Shown here piece by piece: positions 35,735-45,901 of a stretch of 64,000 nucleotides of DNA. Location: assembly GCF_000330885.1 (NCBI RefSeq), contig NC_020059.1, positions 2,159,001 to 2,223,000 of the forward strand, written 5' to 3'. Source of the DNA: Rhizobium tropici CIAT 899 (GTDB lineage: Bacteria; Pseudomonadota; Alphaproteobacteria; Rhizobiales; Rhizobiaceae). Every line of letters begins with the position of its first letter. Within the stretch, counting starts at the first letter, position 1. A model generated the notes under the pieces. It had not been told where the DNA came from. It saw nothing but the letters and a program-made list of their open reading frames with translations, and made no database searches. The translations under genes and the position numbers were made by a program.

Positions 35735-37416
35735 GGCACCACTCCCTTCGGCAGGCGCTTGGCCATGATTTCCAGAAGCACCATCATGATGACGACCATG
35801 GCGATGACGATGACCGACATGGCCGAGGCCAGATCGGCACTGCCGCCATCGTCGAGATTGTAGATGACGACGCCGAGCGTCTGCGTGCCGGCCGACCAGA
35901 GCAGCGCCGAAACGGTCAGCTCGTTGCAGGCAATCAGGAAAACGAGGATCACGGATGCGCCGGCCGCCGGCGCGATCAACGGCACGATGATATCGGTCAA
36001 ACGCCGGAAGAATCCGGCTCCGGAAAGCCGTGCCGCCTCCTCCAATGCCGGATCGAGCTGCAGGAAGGCGCTCATGACCGGCTTCAGGCTGACGGCGAAA
36101 TAGGCGGAGAAATAGGCAAGCAGAATGATCCAGATCGTCCCGTAAAGTGTAACATTCAGGATCGGCAGCGGCGCTGCGAACACCAGAATGAAGCAGACGG
36201 CGATGATGATGCCCGGAAGCGAATACGGGATCTCGATCATGCCCCCGACGATGCGGCTCAGCATGTCTCTACGCCGCGTCAGCGCATAGGCCGCGAGCAC
36301 CGTCACCAGCAGCAGACCGAGCGCCGTTGTGCACGCCAGAAACAGTGAATTGGAAAAGGCGGTGCGCGTTATGCTCTGCCGAAACAGGATTTCCGTAAAT
36401 GCGTTGAGCGACGCCGTCTTGACGGTGAGCGGCACGCCATATGCCGGCACAAGCGCACCTGCGACCAGAGCCAGGAAGGGAGCAACAAGCATGACGAACA
36501 GGATGGCATGGAGCGCCGGCAAGGCAAGATAGCGCCAGCGGCCGAGCGAAAAGGCAGCAGCCGCGCCGGAAATGCCGATGACGCGGTAGTCACGCCCCTT
36601 CAAGGCCCTGCCCTGCACGGCAAGACCGGCAACGGCAATGACGGCGATCATCGTCGACAGCACGGCGATATCGCCGAAGGTGCGCGGCCCGAAACTGGAG
36701 AACTTCGTGAAGATCAGGGTCGACAAGGTATAGATCGAGGCGGGAATGCCGAGGATCGCCGGAATGCCGAAATTGCCGATGGACGAGACGAAGGCAATCG
36801 CAGCGCCTGCAATGACACCGGGCAGGGACAAGGGCAGGATGATATCGCGGAAGACGCGCAGGCCGGACGCGCCCGAAAGCCTTGCGGCCTCGACACCATC
36901 GCGCGGCAGCGCCATCAGGCCGGCGCGCAAGGCGAGATAGACGAGCGGCGCATGCTGGACGCCGTAGAGCAGCGCGATGCCGCCGATAGAATAGAGCGGC
37001 TGCGGCGAGCCGAGCGGCGGCGCGATATGCAACGCTTTCAGCAAGGGGCTCGACGGCCCGGACATCTGCACCCAGGCGAGTGCCGTTACTTGCGGCGGGA
37101 TCATCATCGGCAATACGAAGAGGAAGCCGAGCAGCCCCCTGCCCGGCAGATCGGTCAATGTCAGCAGGAATGCAAAGAGACAACCGAGCAAGACGGAAAC
37201 GATGGTGCCGAGGGCAGCCGTCTCGATCGTGTACCAGGCCGAGCGCCAGAGCGAGGGATCGGTGATGAGTTCATAGGCGCCACCCCTAAGCAAGGCCTCG
37301 ATGCCGGCAAGCGCCAGCCGCGCCAGCGGCAGGACGCTGAGCAAAAGCACGACGGCAACAACAAAAGGAAACAGCCAGGCCGGCTGGCTGTTTCCTCGAC
37401 GCACATATCGGTACAT
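35722..37416 (-). CDS. ABC transporter permease, fused double unit (FbpB-like)
   Basis: A 564-residue inner-membrane protein with about twelve hydrophobic helices in two similar halves. Each half has an EAA loop for contact with the ATPase: 'GVEAARLSGASGLRVFRD' in the first and 'LEEAARLSGAGFFRRLTD' in the second. This fused layout is typical of Fbp/Sfu ferric-iron importers and of some 2-aminoethylphosphonate importers. It lies between the substrate-binding protein gene and the ATPase gene. Confidence 0.94.
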   Translation of the reverse strand: MYRYVRRGNSQPAWLFPFVVAVVLLLSVLPLARLALAGIEALLRGGAYELITDPSLWRSAWYTIETAALGTIVSVLLGCLFAFLLTLTDLPGRGLLGFLFVLPMMIPPQVTALAWVQMSGPSSPLLKALHIAPPLGSPQPLYSIGGIALLYGVQHAPLVYLALRAGLMALPRDGVEAARLSGASGLRVFRDIILPLSLPGVIAGAAIAFVSSIGNFGIPAILGIPASIYTLSTLIFTKFSSFGPRTFGDIAVLSTMIAVIAVAGLAVQGRALKGRDYRVIGISGAAAAFSLGRWRYLALPALHAILFVMLVAPFLALVAGALVPAYGVPLTVKTASLNAFTEILFRQSITRTAFSNSLFLACTTALGLLLVTVLAAYALTRRRDMLSRIVGGMIEIPYSLPGIIIAVCFILVFAAPLPILNVTLYGTIWIILLAYFSAYFAVSLKPVMSAFLQLDPALEEAARLSGAGFFRRLTDIIVPLIAPAAGASVILVFLIACNELTVSALLWSAGTQTLGVVIYNLDDGGSADLASAMSVIVIAMVVIMMVLLEIMAKRLPKGVVPWRS

Positions 37417-37433
37417 TCCAAATCCGGGTTGGA

Positions 37434-38414
37434 TTACTTCGACTTGAAGTAGGTGGAGAAAGTCTTCAGGGCCTGATCCGTGTTCTTGAGAGCATCGGCG
37501 GCATTCAACGGCAAAACCTTGATGCTGTCACGTGCCGGGAAGCCTTCCGGCAGCGGCGTGCCGTTGCGAGCCGGAATATAGCCGAGCTTCAGGAAGCCTT
37601 CCTGCCCCTTCTCGGAGAGAACGTAATCGACGAATTTCTTCGCGGCGTCGGCATGCTGCGTTCCGGCGAGAATGCCGACCGGCTCGGTGACCGCCGAAAC
37701 GCCCTCCTTCGGGAAGACGAATTCCAGCGGAGCGCCCTTGGCCTTTTCGCGGATCGGCATGTAGTCGACGATCATGCCATAGGCCTTTTCGCCGGAGGCG
37801 ACGGCCTTAAGCACGGCACCGTTGCCGCCGGAAGCGATAGCGCCATTGTCGGCGAGATTCTTGTAATAGTCCCAGCCCAGGCTGCTAACGCCGGCAAGCG
37901 TCTGCGCATGAATGAGAGCAGCGCCCGAAGCAAGCGGGCTCGGCATGGCGACGAGGCCCTTGGCTTCTGGCTTTACCAGATCCTGCCAGCTCGCCGGCTT
38001 CATCGCGGCAGCCGTGTTGTAGACGATGCCGGTCGTGATCACCTTGGTGGAGTAGTAGCAGCCGCCGGCGTCATAGAGCGACGGATCGTAATTTGCGGCT
38101 TCCGGCGACTTGTAGGCCAGCAGCTTTCCAGCTTCCTTCAAGCGCTCCAGCGTCACCATATCGGCGATCAGCAGAACGTCGGCGACGGGAGCGCCGGCCT
38201 GCATCTCAGCCTGCAGCTTGGCGATGATCTGCGGCGTGCCGTCGCGAACCCAATCGACCTTGATGCCGGGATTGGCGGCCATGAAGCCGTCGACGGTCGC
38301 CTGCGCATCGGCATTCGGCTGGCTGGTGTAGAGGACGAGGTCGGCGGCGTTGGCGCTACCGGAGAAAAGAGCAACGGCCAGCAGGCCGGCAAAAGCGGAA
38401 ACAAAGGTCTTCAT
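37434..38414 (-). CDS. ABC transporter periplasmic substrate-binding protein (Fbp-like)
   Basis: A 326-residue type II binding protein: signal peptide (1-23, ending ANA), then 'DLVLYTSQPNADAQATVDGFM', the usual start of ferric-iron/thiamine/phosphonate binding proteins, and 'GIKVDWVRDGTPQIIAKLQAE'. A tyrosine pair, 'CYYSTKV', lies in the middle; ferric-binding proteins use a Tyr pair, but here it is earlier than usual, so the ligand is uncertain. First gene of the three-gene importer, with a clear leader region up to 38585. Confidence 0.88.
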   Translation of the reverse strand: MKTFVSAFAGLLAVALFSGSANAADLVLYTSQPNADAQATVDGFMAANPGIKVDWVRDGTPQIIAKLQAEMQAGAPVADVLLIADMVTLERLKEAGKLLAYKSPEAANYDPSLYDAGGCYYSTKVITTGIVYNTAAAMKPASWQDLVKPEAKGLVAMPSPLASGAALIHAQTLAGVSSLGWDYYKNLADNGAIASGGNGAVLKAVASGEKAYGMIVDYMPIREKAKGAPLEFVFPKEGVSAVTEPVGILAGTQHADAAKKFVDYVLSEKGQEGFLKLGYIPARNGTPLPEGFPARDSIKVLPLNAADALKNTDQALKTFSTYFKSK

Positions 38415-38585
38415 GAAGCGTCCTCGGCTAGGTTGTATGAGGTTGTCTAGACGCAGGGCTTAACATGATTGTGACAGTTGAATTTGAATAGATTGCCGTT
38501 CGTATGATGATTGAATCTTGACCATTGTTCTCTGGCGCTATTTCTTGACGCACGTATTTCAGACGGGATCGAGGAGGACAGATCG

Positions 38586-39644
38586 ATGGAATATCGCCTG
38601 CTTGGCCGCTCCGGCCTCAAAGTTTCCACCATCACTATGGGCACCATGACTTTCGGCGGCGTCGGCTGGGCAAAAACCGTTGGCGATCTCGGCGTCAAGG
38701 AAGCAAAGAAGCTCGTCGACATGTGCGTGGATGCCGGCGTTAACCTGCTCGATACGGCCGATGTCTACTCGCAAGGCGCGTCAGAGGAGATTCTCGGCGA
38801 GATCATCGGTGGCCAGCGGAAGAACGGCGTGCTCATCGCCACCAAGGCGCGCTTCCCGATGGGGCCTGGTGTCAACGATGCCGGCTCATCCCGCCAGCAT
38901 CTTATCCAGGCCTGCGAGGCAAGCCTGAAGCGCATGAAGACCGACGTCATCGATCTCTACCAGCTGCATGAATGGGACGGACAGACGCCGCTGGAAGAGA
39001 CGATGGAAGCGCTCGACACATTGGTTCGCCAGGGCAAAGTCCGCTATATCGGCTGCTCGAACTTTTCCGGCTGGCACATCATGAAGGCGCTCGGCGTCAG
39101 CGAGCGCGACAAGCGCGAACGCTTCGTCAGCCAGCAGATCCACTACACGCTGGAAGCCCGCGACGCGGAAAACGAGCTGGTGCCCATCAGTATCGACCAG
39201 GGCCTCGGTATCCTCGTCTGGAGCCCGATTGCCGGTGGTCTGCTATCTGGCAAGCACCGCCGCAATCAGGCGACGCCGGAAGGCACGCGGCAGTTCGCCG
39301 GCTGGACGGAACCGCCGATCCGCGACGAGAACCGCCTTTGGAATATCGTCGATGCGCTGGTGGAGATTGCCGAGGGTCGCGGCGTTTCGGCGGCCCAAGT
39401 GGCGCTTGCCTGGCTCATCGGCCGCAAGGGCGTGACCTCGGTTATCATCGGCGGCCGCACCAAGGCGCAGTTCAAGGACAATCTTGCGAGTGCCGAGCTG
39501 AAGCTGACCGACGAAGAACGCAAGCGGCTCGACGACGTCAGCTTGCAGCCGCTGATGTATCCCTATTGGCACCAGCGCAATACCGCCAGCGATCGGCTGA
39601 GCGAGGCCGATCTGGCTCTGATCGGCCCGTATCTGACGAAGTAA
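38586..39644 (+). CDS. Aldo/keto reductase
   Basis: A 352-residue NADPH-dependent TIM-barrel reductase. The tetrad is visible as Asp and Tyr in 'LLDTADVYSQG', Lys in 'IATKARF' and His in 'LYQLHEWDG', with the coenzyme loop near 'VSSVIIGGRT'-like 'VTSVIIGGRTKAQF'. GAGGAGG eight bases before ATG 38586 decides the start over longer frames. Substrate unknown; its group acts on aldehydes and sugars. It stands alone between the ABC importer and a convergent aminotransferase. Confidence 0.93.
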   Translation: MEYRLLGRSGLKVSTITMGTMTFGGVGWAKTVGDLGVKEAKKLVDMCVDAGVNLLDTADVYSQGASEEILGEIIGGQRKNGVLIATKARFPMGPGVNDAGSSRQHLIQACEASLKRMKTDVIDLYQLHEWDGQTPLEETMEALDTLVRQGKVRYIGCSNFSGWHIMKALGVSERDKRERFVSQQIHYTLEARDAENELVPISIDQGLGILVWSPIAGGLLSGKHRRNQATPEGTRQFAGWTEPPIRDENRLWNIVDALVEIAEGRGVSAAQVALAWLIGRKGVTSVIIGGRTKAQFKDNLASAELKLTDEERKRLDDVSLQPLMYPYWHQRNTASDRLSEADLALIGPYLTK

Positions 39645-39652
39645 AAAAACGG

Positions 39653-39676
39653 CAGTGGCGGCTTAGGCCGCCATTG
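39653..39676. terminator. Bidirectional terminator, aldo/keto reductase / aminotransferase
   Basis: A 10-bp stem with one G-U (core TGGCGGC-TTAG-GCCGCCA) between convergent genes, overlapping the aminotransferase stop. An A-run precedes it on the plus strand, which serves as a T-run for the minus-strand transcript. Confidence 0.75.
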
Positions 39677-40892
39677 CTCCGATCTCGCCTGCAATCAGCT
39701 TGCCGAGCCGCGAGATACCCTCTTCGATCATCTCGTCATTGGCACAGGAGAAGCTGACGCGGAACGTATTCGCGCCGGTGCCATCAGCAAAGAAGGCCTG
39801 ACCGGGCACGAAGGCAACCTTGGCTGTCTCGAGGGACCTTGCCAGCAGTTTCGCCCCATCCATGCCCTTCGGCAAGGTGATCCAGACAAACATGCCGCCT
39901 TGCGGCTTCGTCCAGCTCGTACCGTCTGGCATGTATTTCGCAAGTGCGGCCAGCATCCAGTCGCGGCGGTGGCTATAGGTCTTGCGGACCTTGGCAACCT
40001 GCGCATCAAAACCGCGCTCGGCGACCTGATGGATCGCGATCTGGTTGATGGTCGAGGAATGCAGGTCGGCCGCCTGCTTCATCAGCACCAGCTTGCGGAT
40101 AACAGGCGCATTCGCGACGATAAAGCCGACGCGAAGGCCAGGCGCCAGGGTCTTGGAGAAGCTGCCGCAATAGATCGTGCGCGTGTCGTTGATGCTGCCC
40201 TTGCGCGCGATTTCCAGCGCCAGGATCGGCGCGACCGGCTCACCGTCATAGCGCAGAGACTGATAGGCAGCGTCTTCGATGACGGCGATATCCAGCTCTT
40301 CGGCAAGGTCGAGCAGTTTCTTGCGGCTAGCCAGATCGACGGTCTCGCCCGTCGGGTTGGCGAAGTCGGCCGAGAGATAGGCGAACTTCACCCGGCCACC
40401 CGCCTGCGAAGCCGCGGCGCGATAGGAATCCGGCGTGCGGTTGCCGTTCGGCGTCAGCTGATCGTAGGTCGGCTCATAGGCGTTGAAGGCCTGCAGCGCG
40501 CCGAGATAGGTGGGCGCCGTCACCAGCGCCGTGTCCTTCGGTGACAGGAAGAGCTTGCCGAGATAATCGAGCCCCTGCTGTGAACCGGAAACGATGAAGA
40601 CATTTTCGAGCTCACAGGGAATGCCGAGCGCGCCCATCTGGCCAACAAGCCATTCGCGCAACGGCTTGTAGCCTTCGCTGACCGAATATTGTAGCGCTGC
40701 ATTGACAGTTGGACCGGAAAAGATGTCGGCATAGGCCTGCTTGAATTCGGCATCCGGAAACAGAGCGGGATCGGGAATGCCACCGGCGAAGGAAATGATA
40801 TCCGGCCGCTCCAGCAGCTTCAGCAGCTCACGGATTTCGGAGGCGCGCATACGGCTCGAACGCGTCGCAAAGATATTTTCCCAATTCAACAT
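39663..40892 (-). CDS. PLP-dependent aminotransferase (2-aminoadipate/MocR-type, without HTH)
   Basis: A 409-residue class I/II aminotransferase. 'ISFAGGIPDPALFP' at the start, 'GSQQGLDYLGKLFLSP', 'FANPTGE' and the PLP lysine in 'YCGSFSKTLAPGLRVGF' are the marks of the LysN/AraT-like 2-aminoadipate or aromatic aminotransferase group. Transfers an amino group between an amino acid and 2-oxoglutarate; the true substrate is not shown. GAGGA six bases before ATG 40892 supports this start over a longer one at 40934. Confidence 0.92.
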   Translation of the reverse strand: MLNWENIFATRSSRMRASEIRELLKLLERPDIISFAGGIPDPALFPDAEFKQAYADIFSGPTVNAALQYSVSEGYKPLREWLVGQMGALGIPCELENVFIVSGSQQGLDYLGKLFLSPKDTALVTAPTYLGALQAFNAYEPTYDQLTPNGNRTPDSYRAAASQAGGRVKFAYLSADFANPTGETVDLASRKKLLDLAEELDIAVIEDAAYQSLRYDGEPVAPILALEIARKGSINDTRTIYCGSFSKTLAPGLRVGFIVANAPVIRKLVLMKQAADLHSSTINQIAIHQVAERGFDAQVAKVRKTYSHRRDWMLAALAKYMPDGTSWTKPQGGMFVWITLPKGMDGAKLLARSLETAKVAFVPGQAFFADGTGANTFRVSFSCANDEMIEEGISRLGKLIAGEIGAMAA

Positions 40893-41075
40893 GGGGCTTC
40901 CTCGTAATTTTTGGTCTTTGTGCCACAAGATCACGCAACAAAAGATAAGTCAACAATACTGACCTATTTTATTTGTGACAGTGACAAACAACTCTCGAAA
41001 CTGATCGATGCCTTACCGGTCATCGATGCTCAGACCGCTTCTGAAATGACCTATACATTTTTCTCTGCGGGTGTT

Positions 41076-41115
41076 ATTCTTACGTTGCATCCATCGATCG
41101 GAAGAACGTAAGAAT
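41076..41115. promoter_or_regulatory. Perfect inverted-repeat operator overlapping the vapB start
   Basis: ATTCTTACGTT (41076-41086) and its exact reverse complement AACGTAAGAAT (41105-41115) are 18 bases apart; the second arm includes the first two bases of the antitoxin start codon. It is the expected layout of a VapB/VapBC autoregulatory site. Confidence 0.75.
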
Positions 41116-41323
41116 GGCCACGGCAACTCTCTCCTCGAAATTTCAGATATCGATCCCGAAGGAAGTTCGCGACCAGCAGCATTGGAGCGCGGGCCAGGAA
41201 TTCGTTTTCATTCCGAAGGGCAAGGGTGTGCTGCTTATTCCCATACCCGAACTTGCCGACCTCAAGGGCATGGCGAAGGGCGCCAACCCCAACCATTACC
41301 GTGACCGGAAAGACCGGTTCTGA
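41114..41323 (+). CDS. vapB: VapB/AbrB-type antitoxin
   Basis: A 69-residue protein with an AbrB-like swapped-hairpin DNA-binding domain at the N-terminus (ATLSSKFQISIPKEVRDQQHW) and a short C-terminal part that should wrap round the toxin. It should neutralise VapC and, with it, repress the operon through the inverted repeat at 41076-41115. Its stop overlaps the toxin start by one base (TGATG), a common way to keep the toxin at or below the antitoxin level. Confidence 0.92.
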   Translation: MATATLSSKFQISIPKEVRDQQHWSAGQEFVFIPKGKGVLLIPIPELADLKGMAKGANPNHYRDRKDRF

Positions 41324-41700
41324 TGCGCGTCGTTGATAGCTCAGCCTGGATCGAGTGGCTAACCCAAGGTCCGGCTGCAGATCGGCTCCAGAGCGAAATG
41401 CCTGCGCGAACCGAATGTATCGTCCCCACCATCGTCCAGCTCGAACTCGCCAAATGGCTGGAACGCGAGCGCGATGAGGACGCGGTCGATTCCTTCTTCG
41501 CTTATAGCGCCACCTGCATCATCGCTCCCCTCGATACCGCCCTCGCCCGCCGCGCCGCCGAAGTCTCGGCGCGACACAAACTGGCGCTCGCCGATGCGAT
41601 CATCTACGCCACGGCCGAATTGCACGACGCCGATGTTCTGACGCTGGATGCGCATTTCAAGGACCTGGAGCGCGTGATCTATTTTGGCAAGGCACAATAG
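41323..41700 (+). CDS. vapC: VapC PIN-domain toxin ribonuclease
   Basis: A 125-residue PIN-domain protein with the acidic residues expected of the Mg-dependent nuclease site: Asp in 'VVDSSAWIEW', Glu in 'QLELAKW', Asp in 'LALADAIIYATA' and Asp in 'LTLDAHFKDL'. VapC toxins cut tRNA or rRNA when freed from VapB. All four acids are present, so it should be active. Genomic placement beside an aminotransferase gives no hint of a mobile element. Confidence 0.93.
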   Translation: MRVVDSSAWIEWLTQGPAADRLQSEMPARTECIVPTIVQLELAKWLERERDEDAVDSFFAYSATCIIAPLDTALARRAAEVSARHKLALADAIIYATAELHDADVLTLDAHFKDLERVIYFGKAQ

Positions 41701-41751
41701 ATGCCCTTTTCCGCTTAAACGCGATACATCTCGAAAAAGGCGCCAACCAGC

Positions 41752-42339
41752 ATGAGCACCGACCCGACAGCGTCCTTCTATACCGACAACGCCGCCAGCT
41801 ACGCGGCGCGTGAACGCCAGCTACCGCGTCAAAGGCTGGATGCCTTTCTGGCCGCCCTGCCCGCCCCCGCAGCCATCCTCGAACTGGGTTGCGGCGGCGG
41901 CCAGGATGCCGCCTATATGCTCTCGCGCGGCTTCGACGTCACGCCGACGGACGGTTCAGCCGAGCTTGCCAGGGAAGCGGAAAAGCGTCTCGGCAGGCCT
42001 GTTCGAGTGATGCGTTTCGAAGCCTTGGACGCTACCGAAATCTTCGACGGCATATGGGCGGAGGCCAGCCTCCTGCATGTTCCGCGATCCGCCCTGCCAG
42101 ATATCTTCGATCGCATTTTGCGCGCCCTGAAAACGGGCGGCATCTTCCACGCCAGCTTCAAAGCGGGTGAAGCAGAGGGGCACGACAAGTTCGGACGCTA
42201 TTATAACTATCCGTCGGCCTCATGGCTTCGGGATATGCTGAGCACTGGCGGATGGAAGAACATCACCATGACCGAAGCCGATGGTGGCGGCTTCGATGGC
42301 GAGCCGACAAGATGGCTCTACGTCGCGGCCCATAAATAG
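41752..42339 (+). CDS. SAM-dependent class I methyltransferase
   Basis: A 195-residue methyltransferase with motif I 'ILELGCGGGQDAAYM' and motif II-like 'TDGSAELA', then 'WAEASLLHVP', a usual post-motif. It resembles the tellurite-resistance/small-molecule methyltransferase group. Substrate unknown. It lies downstream of vapC on the same strand, but its own start has a poor ribosome site, so it may depend on an upstream transcript. Confidence 0.88.
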   Translation: MSTDPTASFYTDNAASYAARERQLPRQRLDAFLAALPAPAAILELGCGGGQDAAYMLSRGFDVTPTDGSAELAREAEKRLGRPVRVMRFEALDATEIFDGIWAEASLLHVPRSALPDIFDRILRALKTGGIFHASFKAGEAEGHDKFGRYYNYPSASWLRDMLSTGGWKNITMTEADGGGFDGEPTRWLYVAAHK

Positions 42340-42342
42340 AAA

Positions 42343-42364
42343 GGCCGGAGCTTTCGCCCCGGCC
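42343..42364. terminator. Terminator hairpin between methyltransferase and ilvC
   Basis: GGCCGGAGC-TTTC-GCCCCGGCC: a stem with one mismatch and a four-base loop, placed between convergent 3' ends. Confidence 0.6.
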
Positions 42365-42389
42365 CTCAAATCCGACTTTCGCCGAAAGC

Positions 42390-43445
<1,056 letters not shown>

Positions 43446-43453
43446 TTAAATTG

Positions 43454-44104
43454 TCAGACGGTCGCTGCCGCTTCCGCCAATACCTTTTCCGTGCCGTAAA
43501 GCTTGAGGAAGGCGCTGACCGCCTTCCCAGCCTGACGGCTAGTATCGTTCAAACCGGGCTCGCCGAGCAGCATGCGCACATGCAAATCGGAGACGATGAG
43601 CCCGTAAAGCGTGTGATATGCCTCGTCGGCATCGATAAAGCGCAGCAGCCCTGCCCGCTTGCCGGCATCGATAAGCCCGATGGCGCGACGGTCGATCTGC
43701 CGCCGCCCGCGCTCCAGTAGCAGCTTGCCGAGCTTGGAGCCGTCGCGGTTCGACTGGCCGATCGCCAGGCGGTTCAAAGCAAGAGAAACGTCGCCGGCCA
43801 GGACTTCCAGAAGGTCGCGCGCGAAAATGACGAGATGGTCATGCAGGCTTGCCGTATTCAGCCGTTCGCCATTGCGCTCGAAGGTGCGAACCTTGCTGGC
43901 CTGATAGGTGATCATCGCCGACAGCAAGCCGTCCCGGTCACCGAACCACTTGTAAAGACTTTCCTTCGAGCAATTGGCAGCGCGCGCAACGCCGGAGGTC
44001 GTCAGCGCCTTCTCGCCGCCATCGACGAGCAGACGCAGCGCCTGTTCCAGAACGGCGTTCTGGCGCGGCGAAAACTCGCTCGACTGTCCTGCTTCGCTCA
44101 GCAC
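43454..44104 (-). CDS. TetR-family regulator upstream of ilvC
   Basis: A 216-residue TetR protein: HTH at about residues 15-60 (LTTSGVARAANCSKESLYKWFGDRDGLL) and a helical ligand domain. I use GTG at 44104; longer frames run into the palindrome at 44123-44138, which is likely its own operator. Its place just before ilvC suggests it affects branched-chain synthesis or shares its transcript. The ligand is unknown. Confidence 0.87.
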   Translation of the reverse strand: MLSEAGQSSEFSPRQNAVLEQALRLLVDGGEKALTTSGVARAANCSKESLYKWFGDRDGLLSAMITYQASKVRTFERNGERLNTASLHDHLVIFARDLLEVLAGDVSLALNRLAIGQSNRDGSKLGKLLLERGRRQIDRRAIGLIDAGKRAGLLRFIDADEAYHTLYGLIVSDLHVRMLLGEPGLNDTSRQAGKAVSAFLKLYGTEKVLAEAAATV

Positions 44105-44122
44105 GATGGCTACTCCCAAATG

Positions 44123-44138
44123 CGTACCGTACGGTACG
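44123..44138. promoter_or_regulatory. 16-bp perfect palindrome, candidate TetR operator
   Basis: CGTACCGTACGGTACG is its own reverse complement. It lies 18 bases upstream of the TetR start, in the position of a self-repressing operator. Confidence 0.7.
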
Positions 44139-44338
44139 GTTCGTGGCGCTTTATGCAGGACACCGATGCAGCCGTCAAGCGGAATTCGTTGCTGCATTGC
44201 GTTAAAAAGACGGAGGACACTTGTCATGGCAGGCGCACAATAGATAGATCATGTCGGCCTCTATTGCTACGAGATCGTTCGGTGAAACCCGTGGTCAATC
44301 AATCTTATAAAGCGGCGCCAGCCTGGCACGTCGGACGC

Positions 44339-44773
44339 ATGGAAAGCGGTAAACGCTGGGCAATCACCTGGATTGCTGGAATCTGCTTTGCGAGCGGACT
44401 ATTCCATCTCCCCCTACCGGTGTACGCAGCGTCAAAATCTCTGCCGCGCCCCGCTGGGCACTATTGCGGCAAGCTTCTCTCCAGCGATCGGTTGGTCGAT
44501 GTCGAAACGTCGTTGCAGGTCGATGCGAAGGGCCACATAGCGGGGACATATCGTTTTAAAGACGATGGCAAGACAACGGTCGGCACACTCTCGGAAATCG
44601 GAACGACACCCGGCAGAGTACGAACGCTGCGATGGTTCGACAAATATGGAATGGGCTCGCTGACAATCCGTTTCGATGCCGGCTATCATCGTTTCGAAGG
44701 TCTGTGGGGGCCGCAGGACATCACGCCGAGCTACACATGGAATGGCGGCAGCTGCAACGCGCCGATCAGCTAA
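44339..44773 (+). CDS. Secreted protein of unknown function
   Basis: A 144-residue protein with a signal segment (about 1-30, ending VYAAS), then a compact domain with two cysteines (GHYCGKLLSS and GGSCNAP) that could form a disulfide in the periplasm. Short beta-like repeats ('VDVETSLQVDAKGHIAGTYRF', 'SLTIRFDAGYHRFEGLW') suggest a small beta barrel. I do not recognise the family. The ribosome site is poor; GTG starts at 44282 or 44291 are possible. Confidence 0.62.
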   Translation: MESGKRWAITWIAGICFASGLFHLPLPVYAASKSLPRPAGHYCGKLLSSDRLVDVETSLQVDAKGHIAGTYRFKDDGKTTVGTLSEIGTTPGRVRTLRWFDKYGMGSLTIRFDAGYHRFEGLWGPQDITPSYTWNGGSCNAPIS

Positions 44774-44791
44774 CTGCCGTCGGCCCGAGAC

Positions 44792-45700
44792 CTACTCGGC
44801 GGCAACCGCGTTGTTGCGCATCGTCTCGACATCCTTCAGCGGCGGCAGGCCGTAAAGGCGGCTGTATTCCCGGCTGAATTGCGAGGGGCTCTGATATCCG
44901 ACACGATGGCCGGCGGAGCCGACATCGAGCTGCTCGACGAGCATCAGCCGCCGCGCCTCATGCAGCCGAAGCTGTTTCTGATATTGCATCGGCGATAGTG
45001 CCGTAACAGTCTTGAAATGGTGATGCAGCGAGGAAACGCTCATGCCGACGCGCTCGGCGAGTTCTTCGATGCGCAGCGGCTGCGTATAGTTGCCGCGGAG
45101 CCAGGCGACGGCCCGCGCCACCCGGTTGCTCTGGCTCTCCGCCATTGCGATCTGCAGCAGCCGAGGGCCATTCGGGCCGGTCAGCAGGCGATAGAGGATT
45201 TCCTGCTCGATCAAAGGCGCCATGGCTGGAATATCTTCGGGCCGATCAAGCAATCGGAGCAGCCGCAGCGAGGCATCGAGCAGTTCCGGCGAAGCGGCAT
45301 TAACAGCAATTCCGCGCACAGGCTCGGTCAACGCCTGACGCGGAATGCTGGCGCGCGACAGGAGCTCCTTCAACCGTTCGCTGTCGAGCGCCATGCCAAA
45401 ACAAAGATAAGGCGTATCGCTGCCGACATTGGTGACCTGCGTCGATACCGGAAGGTCGAGCGCGGTCAAAATATACTCGCCGACACCGTAATTGTAGGTC
45501 TCGGCGCCGATTGTCAGGTTCTTGCGGCCCTGAACCACGATTGCAAAACAGGGCCGATAAGCCCCATGCTGCCACACAGTCGCGGCCGACTGCCGATAGA
45601 GATTGAGATTGTCTATCGGCGTGCGATGTTCGCCGTCGCTCGTGGCGAAACGTGCAACGATCGATGCGAGTTCCTGATTGGGATTGAAAGGCAGTGTCAT
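44792..45700 (-). CDS. AraC-family regulator with cupin-like N-domain
   Basis: A 302-residue regulator: AraC_N domain (about 15-165) with 'CFAIVVQGRKNLTIGAETYNYGVGEYIL', then two HTH motifs (LRIEELAERVGMSVSSLHHHFKTV and VGYQSPSQFSREYSRLYG). It is divergent from the alcohol dehydrogenase gene, and two direct repeats between them have 21-base spacing, so it probably activates that gene in response to an aldehyde or similar ligand. Confidence 0.92.
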   Translation of the reverse strand: MTLPFNPNQELASIVARFATSDGEHRTPIDNLNLYRQSAATVWQHGAYRPCFAIVVQGRKNLTIGAETYNYGVGEYILTALDLPVSTQVTNVGSDTPYLCFGMALDSERLKELLSRASIPRQALTEPVRGIAVNAASPELLDASLRLLRLLDRPEDIPAMAPLIEQEILYRLLTGPNGPRLLQIAMAESQSNRVARAVAWLRGNYTQPLRIEELAERVGMSVSSLHHHFKTVTALSPMQYQKQLRLHEARRLMLVEQLDVGSAGHRVGYQSPSQFSREYSRLYGLPPLKDVETMRNNAVAAE

Positions 45701-45786
45701 GCGCAACCAACTGTTTTCGAGCAGATATCGATGTCTATCTAGGTAACACCGTTCGATCGCGAAAGACCTGCCGCGCATTTAGATTC

Positions 45787-45816
45787 GCAGGATCGTACAT
45801 AAAGCTTGCAGGATCG
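45787..45816. promoter_or_regulatory. Direct-repeat AraC-type operator
   Basis: GCAGGATCG occurs at 45787-45795 and at 45808-45816, exactly 21 bases apart, i.e. two turns on one face of the helix, as AraC-family sites are. It lies about 85 bases upstream of the dehydrogenase start. Confidence 0.65.
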
Positions 45817-45901
45817 CTCTAACGCTGTGGCCCGGTCCTGATGCATGGTGGGCCCTCCAGATTCTACCCCCAACCCATCCGAAAAGATAAGGAAATCTCC
45901 C

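Noticed and set aside
36508..37452. Plus-strand frame opposite the ABC permease
   Set aside because: Mirror of hydrophobic codons, giving a Gly/Arg/Gln-rich product without a domain.
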